Assembly: GCA_933822405.4 (NCBI GenBank)
Contig: CAKOGP040001822.1
Span: 1-16,758 of the forward strand
Direction of reading: 5' to 3'
Length of the DNA: 16,758 bases
DNA from: Cylindrotheca closterium
Lineage: Eukaryota; Bacillariophyta; Bacillariophyceae; Bacillariales; Bacillariaceae
Positions 9,425 to 16,758 of this stretch are shown here, in pieces (the first letter of the stretch is position 1; each line of letters opens with the position of its first letter). Under the pieces are notes generated by a model. The model did not search any database. It saw nothing but the letters and a program-made list of their open reading frames with translations, and was not told the DNA's origin. Both the position numbers and the translations under genes were made by a program.

Positions 9425-10269
9425 GCATGCCAAACAATTTCAACAAATTCCATGGGTTCATTGCTTGGATTGAGGTTCTCGGGAGAATCGTGTGCCCCGG
9501 CACCTTTCAGGTTCGCTGGCGTGGATGCGAGTCGCTTCTTAAACTTGGACTGAGCTTTGGCTATTGTTGGCTCTCGTTTTAGTCGCTCAAATTCCTCCAC
9601 AATGTGAGGAATGATAGCAGGGACTGTCCAAGGATTAGCAAAGAGTTTGGATGCCGCTAGCCACATCCAAGTCAGCGGCTTGGCGCGTTGAAGAATTAAT
9701 GTCGGGTCAAACACGAGCGAGAATTCCCAAAAGCAAGGCAACTTTTTGTCAGTAGTGATAATGATTTGGGCCGTTGCGAGAGAAAACACCTCCTGCCTCC
9801 AAGCCTTCTTGTAGAGCCTGTGAAACGTTGACACCTTGAGTTTCGTGATGTAGGCAACGAGCGATCGTCCTTGCACTGTGCCATCCTCGGCGGTTTTGGA
9901 AGGAGGGGGTTGCTTGCGTTGGCTCTTTGAAGTTGTGGGATCAGGCGGATTGTCCTTGGTTAAATTGATTGACAAAGGAGTGATCGGATTCGGTCAAGTG
10001 CTGACCGTGGGGACGTCCTGACCTTGGGCAACTTCAGATGGGAAGAGCGAGCATCCTTTCATTGCGCCATCCTTGGCGGTTTCTGAAGGGTATCGCTTGC
10101 TGCTGCGCTTGGGAGTCGTGATGGCAGGATTATCCTTGGTCAGAGCAATCGACGATTGAGTGGTCGAATTTGGTCGGGTTTTTGCCTCGAGACCTCCCTG
10201 ACCTTGGTCAGCTACAGTCATGATCAAATTCGGATCCTTCTCCGGCGGGTTGATGATGTTAGCCTTCAT
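9379..10269 (-). pseudogene. Unknown protein with tandem ~60-residue repeats, broken by one TGA
   Basis: A minus-strand frame opens at ATG 10269 and, apart from a single TGA at 9996-9994, runs to a stop at 9379, about 296 codons. The N-terminal part is a duplicated segment: in the first unit ...RPNSTTQSSIALTKDN...TAKDGAMKGCSL, and in the second PNPITPLSINLTKDN...TAEDGTVQGRSL, with a period of 60-62 codons. The stop sits exactly where the first unit has Arg (CGA at 10176-10174), so CGA to TGA is the likely lesion. The C-terminal part (about 130 residues) has Trp-rich stretches such as FWEFSLVF and LTWMWLAASKLFANPWTV and looks like a folded domain that I do not recognise. It may be host or transposon derived. 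Confidence 0.55.
9848..10212 (-). repeat. Diverged tandem duplication (~180-186 bp period) in the unknown gene
   Basis: At DNA level gcgccatccttggcggttt (around 10064) parallels gtgccatcctcggcggttt (around 9879), 186 bp apart, and atccttggtcagag parallels gtccttggttaaat. A two-codon indel separates the copies. The protein-level match is described under the host frame. Confidence 0.8.
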
Positions 10270-10419
10270 TTTAAAGTAAATTTCTTTCCTGTTTCAGCAA
10301 GAACAACTGTTTTCCTTTACGTAAAAAACGCGTAGGACTGGTACAGTTCTGTTTTGGTGCTGTGTGTGTAAAAATATTTTCTACCTTTTAGTTTTTGATT
10401 TTTGATTTTTGAGTTATAT

Positions 10420-10526
10420 ACACACAAGAGTCATTATGACAACCATGAGACATCCGTTGACCACCACGAGACATTGGTTGTCAGGTCCTTTTCTTTCAAA
10501 AGGTCATAGTTGTCCTACAAGTCCCA
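10420..10526. repeat. 107-bp direct repeat, copy 2
   Basis: Matches 9318-9424. Read on the minus strand in the corresponding frame it yields GTCRTTMTF-stop-KKRT-stop against GTCRATMTLWKRRT-stop in copy 1. It is therefore best read as a decayed duplicate of the 3' end of the gene above, lying upstream of its start. It follows a TTTTTGA tandem tract near 10392-10413. Confidence 0.88.
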
Positions 10527-10909
10527 AGGAGGTGACCTTTTTTCACAAACCATAAACAAAATGGCTATTGATTAGCATTTTATCACTCTGCGGACTCCTT
10601 CTTGTGACACTCCTTTGTCATCGAGATCAAGTCGCCAATAGTAGCCATCAAAGCAAGGAGTGTAAACTACTAGTCAAGGAGAGTCATCAAAGTTGCACAT
10701 GATTTGGCTCATACAGGAAGTCCGCCTCATTTGGTCTTGCATCTTACCTTGAAACCAGCTTGTTGGGAGCAAGGGCACTGCTTCAACAAACCTTCTGCTG
10801 GCTGTAGTAGCTAGTAGTATTAGGCCAGTACTACATTGGACACCCTTCTTTGCCGGACTTTTATCTGATTTCCTTCATGAAAGGCGGCCCTAGAGAACAC
10901 CACAGGAAG
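10527..10909. other. Region without a recognisable gene
   Basis: No frame of note, no RNA gene and no terminal repeat is seen. It forms the left flank of the miniature retrotransposon, and joining it to the right flank across the element does not produce a conserved coding sequence that I recognise. Confidence 0.5.
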
Positions 10910-10914
10910 GAAGG

Positions 10915-11107
10915 TGTTGGGAATTCACGTGCGCGTGTAAGAACTAATGAAGTACTGTTGGGACTAACAAAGTACTTGTGGAAAATCCAGGTTTATATGG
11001 ATTAAAAAGTGGTCTTCAGAAGTGACAAATAGATAAGATATACCGGTAGCTGGGTCAGAACCAGCTTGTCACATTTTTGAGGACCAGACTGGCTGTTTAA
11101 GCCAACA
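10915..11107 (+). repeat. Left LTR of the TRIM (193 bp)
   Basis: Starts TGTTGGGAATTCACGTG and ends TTTAAGCCAACA. It contains a CACGTG palindrome near the 5' end, a possible bHLH/bZIP-type site, and a hairpin AGCTGG-7 nt-CCAGCT (11048-11066). I found no difference from the right LTR by eye. Confidence 0.94.
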
Positions 11108-11125
11108 TGGTGTGATATACTGAGT
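11108..11125 (+). promoter_or_regulatory. Putative primer-binding site of the TRIM
   Basis: Begins TGG directly after the left LTR, complementary to the CCA end of a tRNA, and continues TGTGATATACT. I cannot say which tRNA would prime. The position is the main evidence. Confidence 0.4.
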
Positions 11126-11134
11126 TTCAGTACC

Positions 11135-11220
11135 TAGCTGCAGTAGATAGACTGCAAAAGATAGGAGGTCTCGAGAGAAGAGACAAGGCTGAGGTCAAGG
11201 GTTCAAATCCCTGGAGAATA
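11135..11220 (+). ncRNA. tRNA-like segment with Pol III-type A and B boxes inside the TRIM
   Basis: GGTTCAAATCC (11200-11210) fits the tRNA B-box consensus GGTTCRANNCC at every position. TAGCTGCAGTAGA (11135-11147) approximates an A box. Between them lie a D-arm-like hairpin GCAG-8 nt-CTGC (11140-11155) and a perfect 5-bp stem with 7-nt loop GTCTC-GAGAGAA-GAGAC (11168-11184), the geometry of an anticodon arm. The T arm pairs GGG with CCC around TTCAAAT. The acceptor stem is poor (CCTA with TAGG only), position 33 of the anticodon-like loop is not T, and the spacer before the T arm is long. It is therefore not a functional tRNA, but it could be a tRNA-derived relic or an internal promoter. Confidence 0.4.
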
Positions 11221-11332
11221 GGGGCTCAAAGGAGTGAGTAAAACGAACAATTGAATAAGGGCCGATAACAGATGGACAGACAGAATGTCCGATCGAATGA
11301 ATCACATGCGCGATCCATCGCTCGAAGGAGTG

Positions 11333-11525
11333 TGTTGGGAATTCACGTGCGCGTGTAAGAACTAATGAAGTACTGTTGGGACTAACAAAGTACTTGTGGA
11401 AAATCCAGGTTTATATGGATTAAAAAGTGGTCTTCAGAAGTGACAAATAGATAAGATATACCGGTAGCTGGGTCAGAACCAGCTTGTCACATTTTTGAGG
11501 ACCAGACTGGCTGTTTAAGCCAACA
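11333..11525 (+). repeat. Right LTR of the TRIM (193 bp)
   Basis: Same length and apparently the same sequence as the left LTR, offset 418 bp. It is preceded by a short purine-rich stretch ending at 11332 and followed immediately by the second copy of the target duplication. Confidence 0.94.
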
Positions 11526-11699
11526 GAAGGGCATAAAGCGCAACATCGGTGTCTAGGTTGCAGGAGGAAAGCCACCTTCAAGGGGCAATACAACAAGAAG
11601 GGAGTCATCGTCTCGGCAGGTCTTACACAACATCTTAAGGCAACCTTACGGCCTGATTGGAGGAAGACACGTTGCTATGCAATGGGTTATACTCAATTT

Positions 11700-12467
11700 T
11701 ACACAGGTCTGCCTGCCGAAAGCCGGCATCTGCAGAAGTTTTCCGCGTGATATGGTGTTGGCTCCATTGAAGTTCCAAGGCCTGGGCATCCCACATCCGT
11801 TCGGCTCACAGGTTTCCAAGCATATTGAAACTCTCCTCCGTCATTCGACCAACAAGACAAAAACCGGAGCCTACCTGGAAGCCGCTTTGCAAGAACACCA
11901 GCTCGAAACGGGCACTTCGTTCGGTGTCTTTCAGCAGGATTATTGCAACACTGCCGTCTTGGCTTCCGATACATGGATAAAGCGAGTCTGGAAAGAATTG
12001 GAGAACATGGACATCTATGTGGCCTTTGATTCTCCGGCCTTACCACTACGATGCGTCGGTGATGCTCTGCTGGTGGAAGTGTTTATGGATTTGGAGGTGA
12101 ACCAAGACGATCTGAAATGGCTCAATTGGTGTCGTATGTTCCTTCAAGCGTGCACCGTTTCCGACATTGTCACGGCTGATGGACGATGCATCCGCCAGTC
12201 GGCTTGGTGCGGAGAGCGTGATGGAACTCACCGGTCCCCATATCAATGGCCGCGGACAGTTCGACCAAACCGGAATCACTGGCGTCTATGGCAGGACACC
12301 TTGACCCGGGCACTTCTGCAGCCGGATGACCCCTCTCATCATATCCGCCAACCGTTGGGCCCTTGGTTTGACTCTATCGACAACTGGAACTGGCTGGTTT
12401 CCCCAACGCATGGCGTCTTTCATCGTCATGGACACGCTTGGAGACACTACGGTCACCGATCAGGTTC
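11700..12467 (+). pseudogene. Reverse-transcriptase-type protein, C-terminal (post-catalytic) fragment
   Basis: The plus frame open from ATG 11677 to 12690 contains LPKAGICRSFPRDMVLAPLKFQGLGIPHPF (residues about 13-42). This resembles the segment that follows the catalytic domain in many algal and fungal retroelement reverse transcriptases (LPK-GI-R-FPR---GP---GGLGIP). A later Trp-rich stretch (NWNWLVSPTHGVFHRHGHAW) fits the same C-terminal region. The catalytic YxDD part is absent upstream, where the frame shifts and other DNA follows, so this is a 5'-truncated relic. Beyond about 12467 the frame merely mirrors the antisense gag-like sequence. I rely on memory of the motif, so the family call is moderate. 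Confidence 0.42.
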
Positions 12468-13769
12468 CTACTCCTCTAGCCGGAGGTTCCACATGAGGCC
12501 GGCATCTAGTGCCGGTTGGTTTGCGGCTCGTTTTGGTCTTTTCCTTGCTGCTGCTGTGGAAGTGTGGGCAGTGACCGCTTTGACGAGATTCACCAGCAGG
12601 TTTGTCCTCTCCTCCAATTCCGTCTATGGATCCTTGATGGCTCGAACTGTGTCGCAGATTGCTTGGGTCATATATTCTCCTCGTCTATAATGGGAATTAT
12701 TATTTCTACTTTGATTGCATTCTTCGTTCTTTCGTTGTTTCCACTGGTCCAGTTTTTCATAGAAACGTTTTAGGACTTGGGGGTCCTCTTTGTGTGGGCA
12801 GTCTCGGAAGTTGTGGCCTTCCTCGTTGCATCCCCAACAATGGATTGGGTAAGGTTTGCCGCTTGCCTTTTGCAGCGCTTCTTCCGCTTGGCTGAGCATT
12901 GTCCACCCATTTTCTTCTTCATGCTGTTTTCCGAGTTCCTCCATAATGCTCATGCATGACAGCATGTTGACAACCGCTTCCGGGCAGTGTAGTTTGCTGT
13001 CGGATGTCGGGACCACTAATTGTCTTCCTTGGCCATTGGTGACTTGAACGTTTTGTTTTGCCGCCATAGTTGGAGGGGGCGTCATGGGGGTGTGGAAGGC
13101 TCCGGCGGTCTAGATCTCTGGAGCTTGGAAGGAGCGATCGTCCTGGAATCCTTGGAATCCTTGGAATTCTGGTTGGTGGAATCCCGCGAAAGCTCTTCCT
13201 CCTGGTCTTGGTGGTGCGGATCGTCCTGGAACGTAGCTTCTGTTGGGTCTGATTTGTCCCGCGCTGTTTGCAATTCCCACAATTTGCTTGATGCGCTTCT
13301 CTTCTTTCTCTGCTCGTTCGCGTAGGCGGTGCATTTGAGACAGGTTGCTGGGGTAGTCCATAAGTAGTGCTACTGCTGCTCCCGTCTCTAGGTGTTCAGC
13401 CACAACGTCCTTGATTTCTTGTGTGAAGGCTTGGAACGCTACTCCTGCCAAGTCTGATAGGTTGGTTGGCGGGGGATTCTTGTGGTTGAACCCATTTAGA
13501 ATGGTGGCAATTCTGCCAAATAACATAGCCACGCTGTCGTACATCATCGTGCCTCCTTCGTATTGGATCATGTTGAATTTTGCCAGTTGTTGGTTTGGCG
13601 TCTCCATTCCTTGTTGTAGTCCGACGTAGGTGGCCGTGAGTGCTTGTTCGAGCGCTTGGAATTGGGTCTTTGCAATCTGTTGCTTGGACCACTTTTTGTA
13701 GGCTTCATTATAGGGCTCTCTGTCTCTGGTCGCGGCTCTCATCGAGACCTCTTCTCCCAATGCTGTCAT
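12468..13769 (-). pseudogene. Gag-like retroelement protein with CCHC zinc knuckle, two in-frame TAGs
   Basis: One minus-strand frame runs from ATG 13769 to TAG 12470-12468 (434 codons including the final stop), interrupted only by TAG at 13112-13110 and TAG at 12626-12624. The zinc knuckle C-WG-C-NEEG-H-NFRD-C (12839-12798) has the exact CX2CX4HX4C spacing of retroviral-type nucleocapsid knuckles. Upstream is a helical capsid-like region (about residues 1-160) and then a Phe/Gly/Arg/Pro-rich linker (RPGGRAFAGFHQPEFQGFQG). The C-terminus is a predicted coiled coil (TELEERTNLLVNLVKAV) followed by a basic patch (RKRPKR). No protease, integrase or RT follows in this orientation. The superfamily is unclear. 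The two stops indicate decay, but the rest is remarkably clean. Confidence 0.68.
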
Positions 13770-14344
13770 TTGTTGGGATATGACAAAATATGAGTTTTTA
13801 CGTTCCAAGAGAAACTATTCAAGTACAAAGTTTTCGAAACGCACGATCGGACTTTGATCGTGATGTCAGGATTCGACGCAAGTCTGCCGGACAATCTATA
13901 TCCACACAAAAAGGGAAAGCCCCAATACAAGTGGAATATCGATGTTGTGTACGATGCAGTAGGGAATGATACAAGATATCCCAAAGTACTGCATTCGACA
14001 CAGAATTGTCGTAGAAGTCGAATCGAGTTCTGTAAACAAGGCATTTTCCAAGGGAAAATCGTTGAACTCACTTTTGTGATTGAATCATCAATTCAAGCCA
14101 AACATTAATCAAATAGGAACAATTTCACTCAAAGTATACCTAGACACAGGAGAACTATTGTCGTGAAAGTGTTGTACAATCGATTACGAATTTAGATTGC
14201 AGAGAGTTTGTTCTGAGCGCTAAAGGCACTCACGATAGAGCACATTTTGCTTTATTCTAACATTCAATCACAAAAGGCAACAAAACAAATTTACGTCAAG
14301 AACAGCACTGCCTTGTCTACAAAGGAGTGAGTGATTCGTTGACT
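13770..14344. other. Spacer between two divergent gag genes, with an unassigned open frame
   Basis: A plus frame is open from about 13794 to a TAA near 14108 (first ATG at 13863, 81 codons). It yields SGFDASLPDNLYPHKKGK and QYKWNIDVVYDAVGNDTRYP, which look protein-like but match nothing I know. The rest, up to the copia gag ATG, should contain the copia leader and perhaps the right end of its 5' LTR. Without the 3' LTR in the window I cannot place the LTR boundary. Confidence 0.4.
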
Positions 14345-16758
14345 ATGGGACGTTTTTCTTCCGGTGGAGGAAAGGGACGTGTGACTCCTCAGAAAGTCAA
14401 GAGCAACTCGAGTTCAACAATTGTGAAACATCTATTTTCAACAAAAGATGAAAATGATGGAAAGGCAAGATCGTCGTACAAAGATGCCGAAGAAAGAGTG
14501 ATTGATTACATCCAAGCTTCTGGAATGAAATGCTCCAAAGACATGGTGAAATCAATTCGAGATGGAAAGTCAATCGACTTCAATGTGATCGCTCCAACAT
14601 TGAATGCTCCAACTCAAACTGAAGCTGTTGCAAGAGAAACAGAGATGACTCAAAACAAGATTCTCTACTCTGCAAAGCTCAACGAGAACATGCAAAAATC
14701 AGCCTACTTCGAGACAAACAAGAGAACCGTCAAATCAAACATCATGCTAAAGTTTGTGACAAAGGCAATGGATATCAAGCTTTGAGGTGAAGACGATTTC
14801 ACAACTACTCTTGAAGATCCAATTAAACTCTTGAAACGTATTGAACGATTCATGAAGAAGAGTGCCGATGATGAGTATGACTTCTTGGATTTCTTGGAAG
14901 CCAATCAAAAGTTCTTTGCTATGAAGCAAGGAACAACCGAAAACTTGATGCATTTCAAGGAACGATTCTTGAGACAGGCTGAAGTCCTGCCAGATCTATA
15001 TAGCGTTGCCTGGTTCCGAAATTTTGCAGTCAAGACGAAAGCGTATGCTGCTATTGCTAGCACCGATACTGCTGCTAAAGACAAGTTCAAGGATGATATC
15101 TTTGAAGCCGATCTTGCAACAGGATTTCTGTGCAACTGTGATCGAACGAGAACAGCTCCTCTGATGCTGGATCTTCAGACGAACTACTGCAGGGAAGTGG
15201 ATTATTATCCAAAGACGGTCAGCAAAGCACAAGATATATGTTGAAGATTCACATGGATGTGATTAATAATCCGGGAGTGAACCTATACCAAAGAAAAGAC
15301 CAGCCAAATAAAGGTAAAGGTAAAGGTGAAGGTAAACCAAAGGACGATAAGAAAAAGGCAGCATGTTATGTATGTGGCAGCGAGGACCATATGTCTCCAA
15401 AATGCCCAGACAGACTGCTAGCAGAGATCCAATGGAAAAAGCCGAAACACTATGTTGATTATGGGAAGAAGCTCAATCTTAATCAGATTGGAGCAACTGT
15501 CCCAGCTACAGTTCCTGGAACTTCTCCAGCGACAAGTATTATCACAGGTGGAACATCAACTGTTGCGGGAAGCGTTAACACACCGTTGCGACTTACTGGT
15601 ACTACAGGTAATCAGTTGATGCAAGTTTCTGCAGGAATGCAGCTCATGCAGATTCCGACTCAAGGTGGCGGCACTGTTACTGTCCCTTATTCTATGAATG
15701 CTAATGGTGAGATTGCGTTCAGTGGAATGCAACTCAGCCAACAAGGCTTCTGTGGTGCTCAAGTGCGCCAAGGATTCGATGCAACTCAAGCTTGAACTCC
15801 GCAGGTTGTGAAGACTGGCTATTTTGATACATCAAATGTCTTTCACGATGCTATCAAGGGAAAGGATGAGAATGGCAATGATGTCTATCGTATTCCATGT
15901 CCTACTGGTACGACTATCGTCAAACTTCAATCCGACTGGCACTATGCTAGTAAAAGTGAAGACTTGCCTGATCTTGCTACTGAAGCAGATCGAGGTATGC
16001 AGTTTATTCAAAGCCGCAGAATCGAAAGAGATCCGTTTCGTTTGCTTGATCACATCATCATGGACAGTGGTTGCACCAACACCACCATTTGTAATGGTGA
16101 ACTCATGCATGGACTACGTCAAGCTGAGAAAGAGCTCAATATGCACACTAACGTGGGCAGCAGAGTTCTCGATGAAGAAGGGTTTCTAGGAAGATTTCCG
16201 CCTCCAGTCTATTATGATGAAGACGGAATTGTCAATGTACTTGCTATGCGCGAGATGATTGCTGCTGTATACCGCATTACCATGGATACTGATTTTGACA
16301 ATGCCTTGTGCATTGCGATGGAGACAGACAGATGCGATTTGTGAATCGTAAGGGTGTGTATGTGTTGGAGCAACTTGGAGCAGATGTCGAACCAGGTGCC
16401 AAAGAGACAAGTGTGATGTATCGTTGCCAGTTAAGCAACATAAGTAAACAACCCCATTTCGAACTTTCTTCAAAACAGAATGGATATGCTGGACTCAGGA
16501 TGACCTCAAAGATGGCAACGGTTTGAAAGAACAAGGAAGGATTCACTCCAAGACAAGTCAAGGCTGCGATGGAAGCAAGAAGTGCAATGCACATACTCAA
16601 TGCACCAAGCAGCAAAAGTCTGAAGTATGCAATCCGATCTGGTCTCATCAAGAACTGTCCTATCACTGAAGAAGCGATCAATCATGCCAAAGCAATCTTT
16701 GGACCTGACGCCTCTACATTGAAAGGCAAGTCAACAAGACCAACTCCGAAGAAGACGT
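14345..16758 (+). pseudogene. Copia-type (CoDi-like) gag-pol, 5' part, multiply broken and running off the window
   Basis: The reading path starts at ATG 14345 (MGRFSSGGGKG). It gives a gag with a capsid-like helical region (DPIKLLKRIERFM, 14819 on), a Lys/Gly-rich basic linker, and a zinc knuckle C-YV-C-GSED-H-MSPK-C (15364-15405). An aspartic protease follows, with active-site D-S-G in IIMDSGCTNT (Asp at 16063-16065) and the following VNVLAM segment. Near the window end comes the GAG-pre-integrase-like region (SGLIKNCPIT, then AKAIFGPDASTLKGKSTRP). Lesions are TGA 14783-14785, a frameshift in gatatatg (about 15234-15240), TGA 15793-15795, a frameshift in the acagacag run (about 16321-16333) and TGA 16524-16526. 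Integrase, RT and RNase H would follow beyond the window. Confidence 0.92.
15364..15405 (+). other. Gag CCHC zinc knuckle of the copia element
   Basis: Codes for CX2CX4HX4C with all four metal ligands intact, just after a Lys/Gly-rich run (GKGKGEGKPKDDKKK) typical of nucleic-acid-binding gag tails. It lies in the frame that begins after the 15234-15240 frameshift. Confidence 0.92.

Larger units (their letters stand above)
10915..11525 (+). mobile_element. Intact TRIM-like miniature LTR retrotransposon (611 bp)
   Basis: Two 193-bp LTRs, which I read as identical, enclose a 225-bp internal region with no coding capacity. The LTRs begin TGTTGG and end CCAACA, as in copia-type LTRs, and the element is flanked by a perfect 5-bp duplication GAAGG (10910-10914 and 11526-11530). 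The sequence directly after the left LTR begins TGG, as a tRNA primer-binding site should, and a purine tract (GAAGGAG) lies just before the right LTR. Both favour the plus orientation. Identical LTRs imply recent insertion, mobilised in trans by an autonomous relative. No such relative with the same LTR is in the window. Confidence 0.94.

Noticed and set aside
9318..10526. 107-bp repeats as LTRs of a second miniature element
   Set aside because: They lack TG...CA ends and a target duplication, and the copy at 10420 reads as a decayed gene 3' end.
11108..11230. Functional tRNA gene in the TRIM
   Set aside because: The acceptor stem is mostly unpaired, the anticodon-like loop lacks T33 and the variable region is oversized. 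Kept only as a tRNA-like module.
11332..11608. Minus-strand frame 11608-11420 as a gene
   Set aside because: It lies mostly within the right LTR of the TRIM and opens in both LTR copies by repetition of the same DNA.
12624..16526. Stop-codon reassignment to explain in-frame TAG and TGA codons
   Set aside because: The two intact host genes end at TAG, all tryptophans seen are TGG, and the stops lie only in mobile-element or repeat-rich relics that also carry frameshifts. Decay is simpler.
1..16758. CRISPR arrays, bacterial operons or rRNA
   Set aside because: No regularly spaced repeats, no ribosome-binding-site-linked gene strings and no rRNA sequence are seen. Gene structure is eukaryotic.

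Overview
The window looks like nuclear DNA of a eukaryotic alga, most likely a diatom. This is inferred from the retroelement types (a copia-like gag-pol whose protease and pre-integrase segments resemble the diatom CoDi lineage), from a single 67-nt GT-AG intron, and from the gene content. There is no bacterial operon structure. Only two genes appear intact: a Nudix hydrolase of the diphosphoinositol-polyphosphate phosphohydrolase type (4390-5586, +) and a seipin homologue (7185-6069, -, two exons). They are convergent, with their 3' ends 482 bp apart. They act in different processes (inositol pyrophosphate signalling and lipid-droplet assembly at the ER), so there is no evidence that they form a functional unit.

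Layout: 1-2860 has no recognisable intact gene but holds a decayed Pro/Thr/Ser-rich repeat coding region (about 945-1690) and a short orphan reading frame (minus strand, 682-954). 2860-3965 is unusually rich in short inverted repeats built on GTAC and TTCGTCCA motifs. 4390-7185 is the genic island. 7186-8839 has no gene I can name.

8840-16758 is a mosaic of mobile-element remains. In order: a copia RNase H tail (minus); a broken, internally repeated gene of unknown function (10269-9379, minus) with a 107-bp duplication of its 3' end; an intact 611-bp miniature LTR retrotransposon (TRIM-like, 10915-11525) with two apparently identical 193-bp LTRs and a 5-bp target duplication; the C-terminal part of a reverse-transcriptase-type protein (plus, about 11700-12450); a gag-like frame with a zinc knuckle broken by two TAG codons (minus, 13769-12468); and the 5' part of a decayed copia gag-pol (plus, 14345 to the window end) with three in-frame TGA codons and two frameshifts.

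The most novel item is the TRIM. Its 225-bp internal region contains a match to the tRNA B box, an approximate A box and tRNA-like arms. It may therefore carry an internal Pol III promoter or be derived from a tRNA, in rough analogy to the 5S-bearing Cassandra elements of plants.
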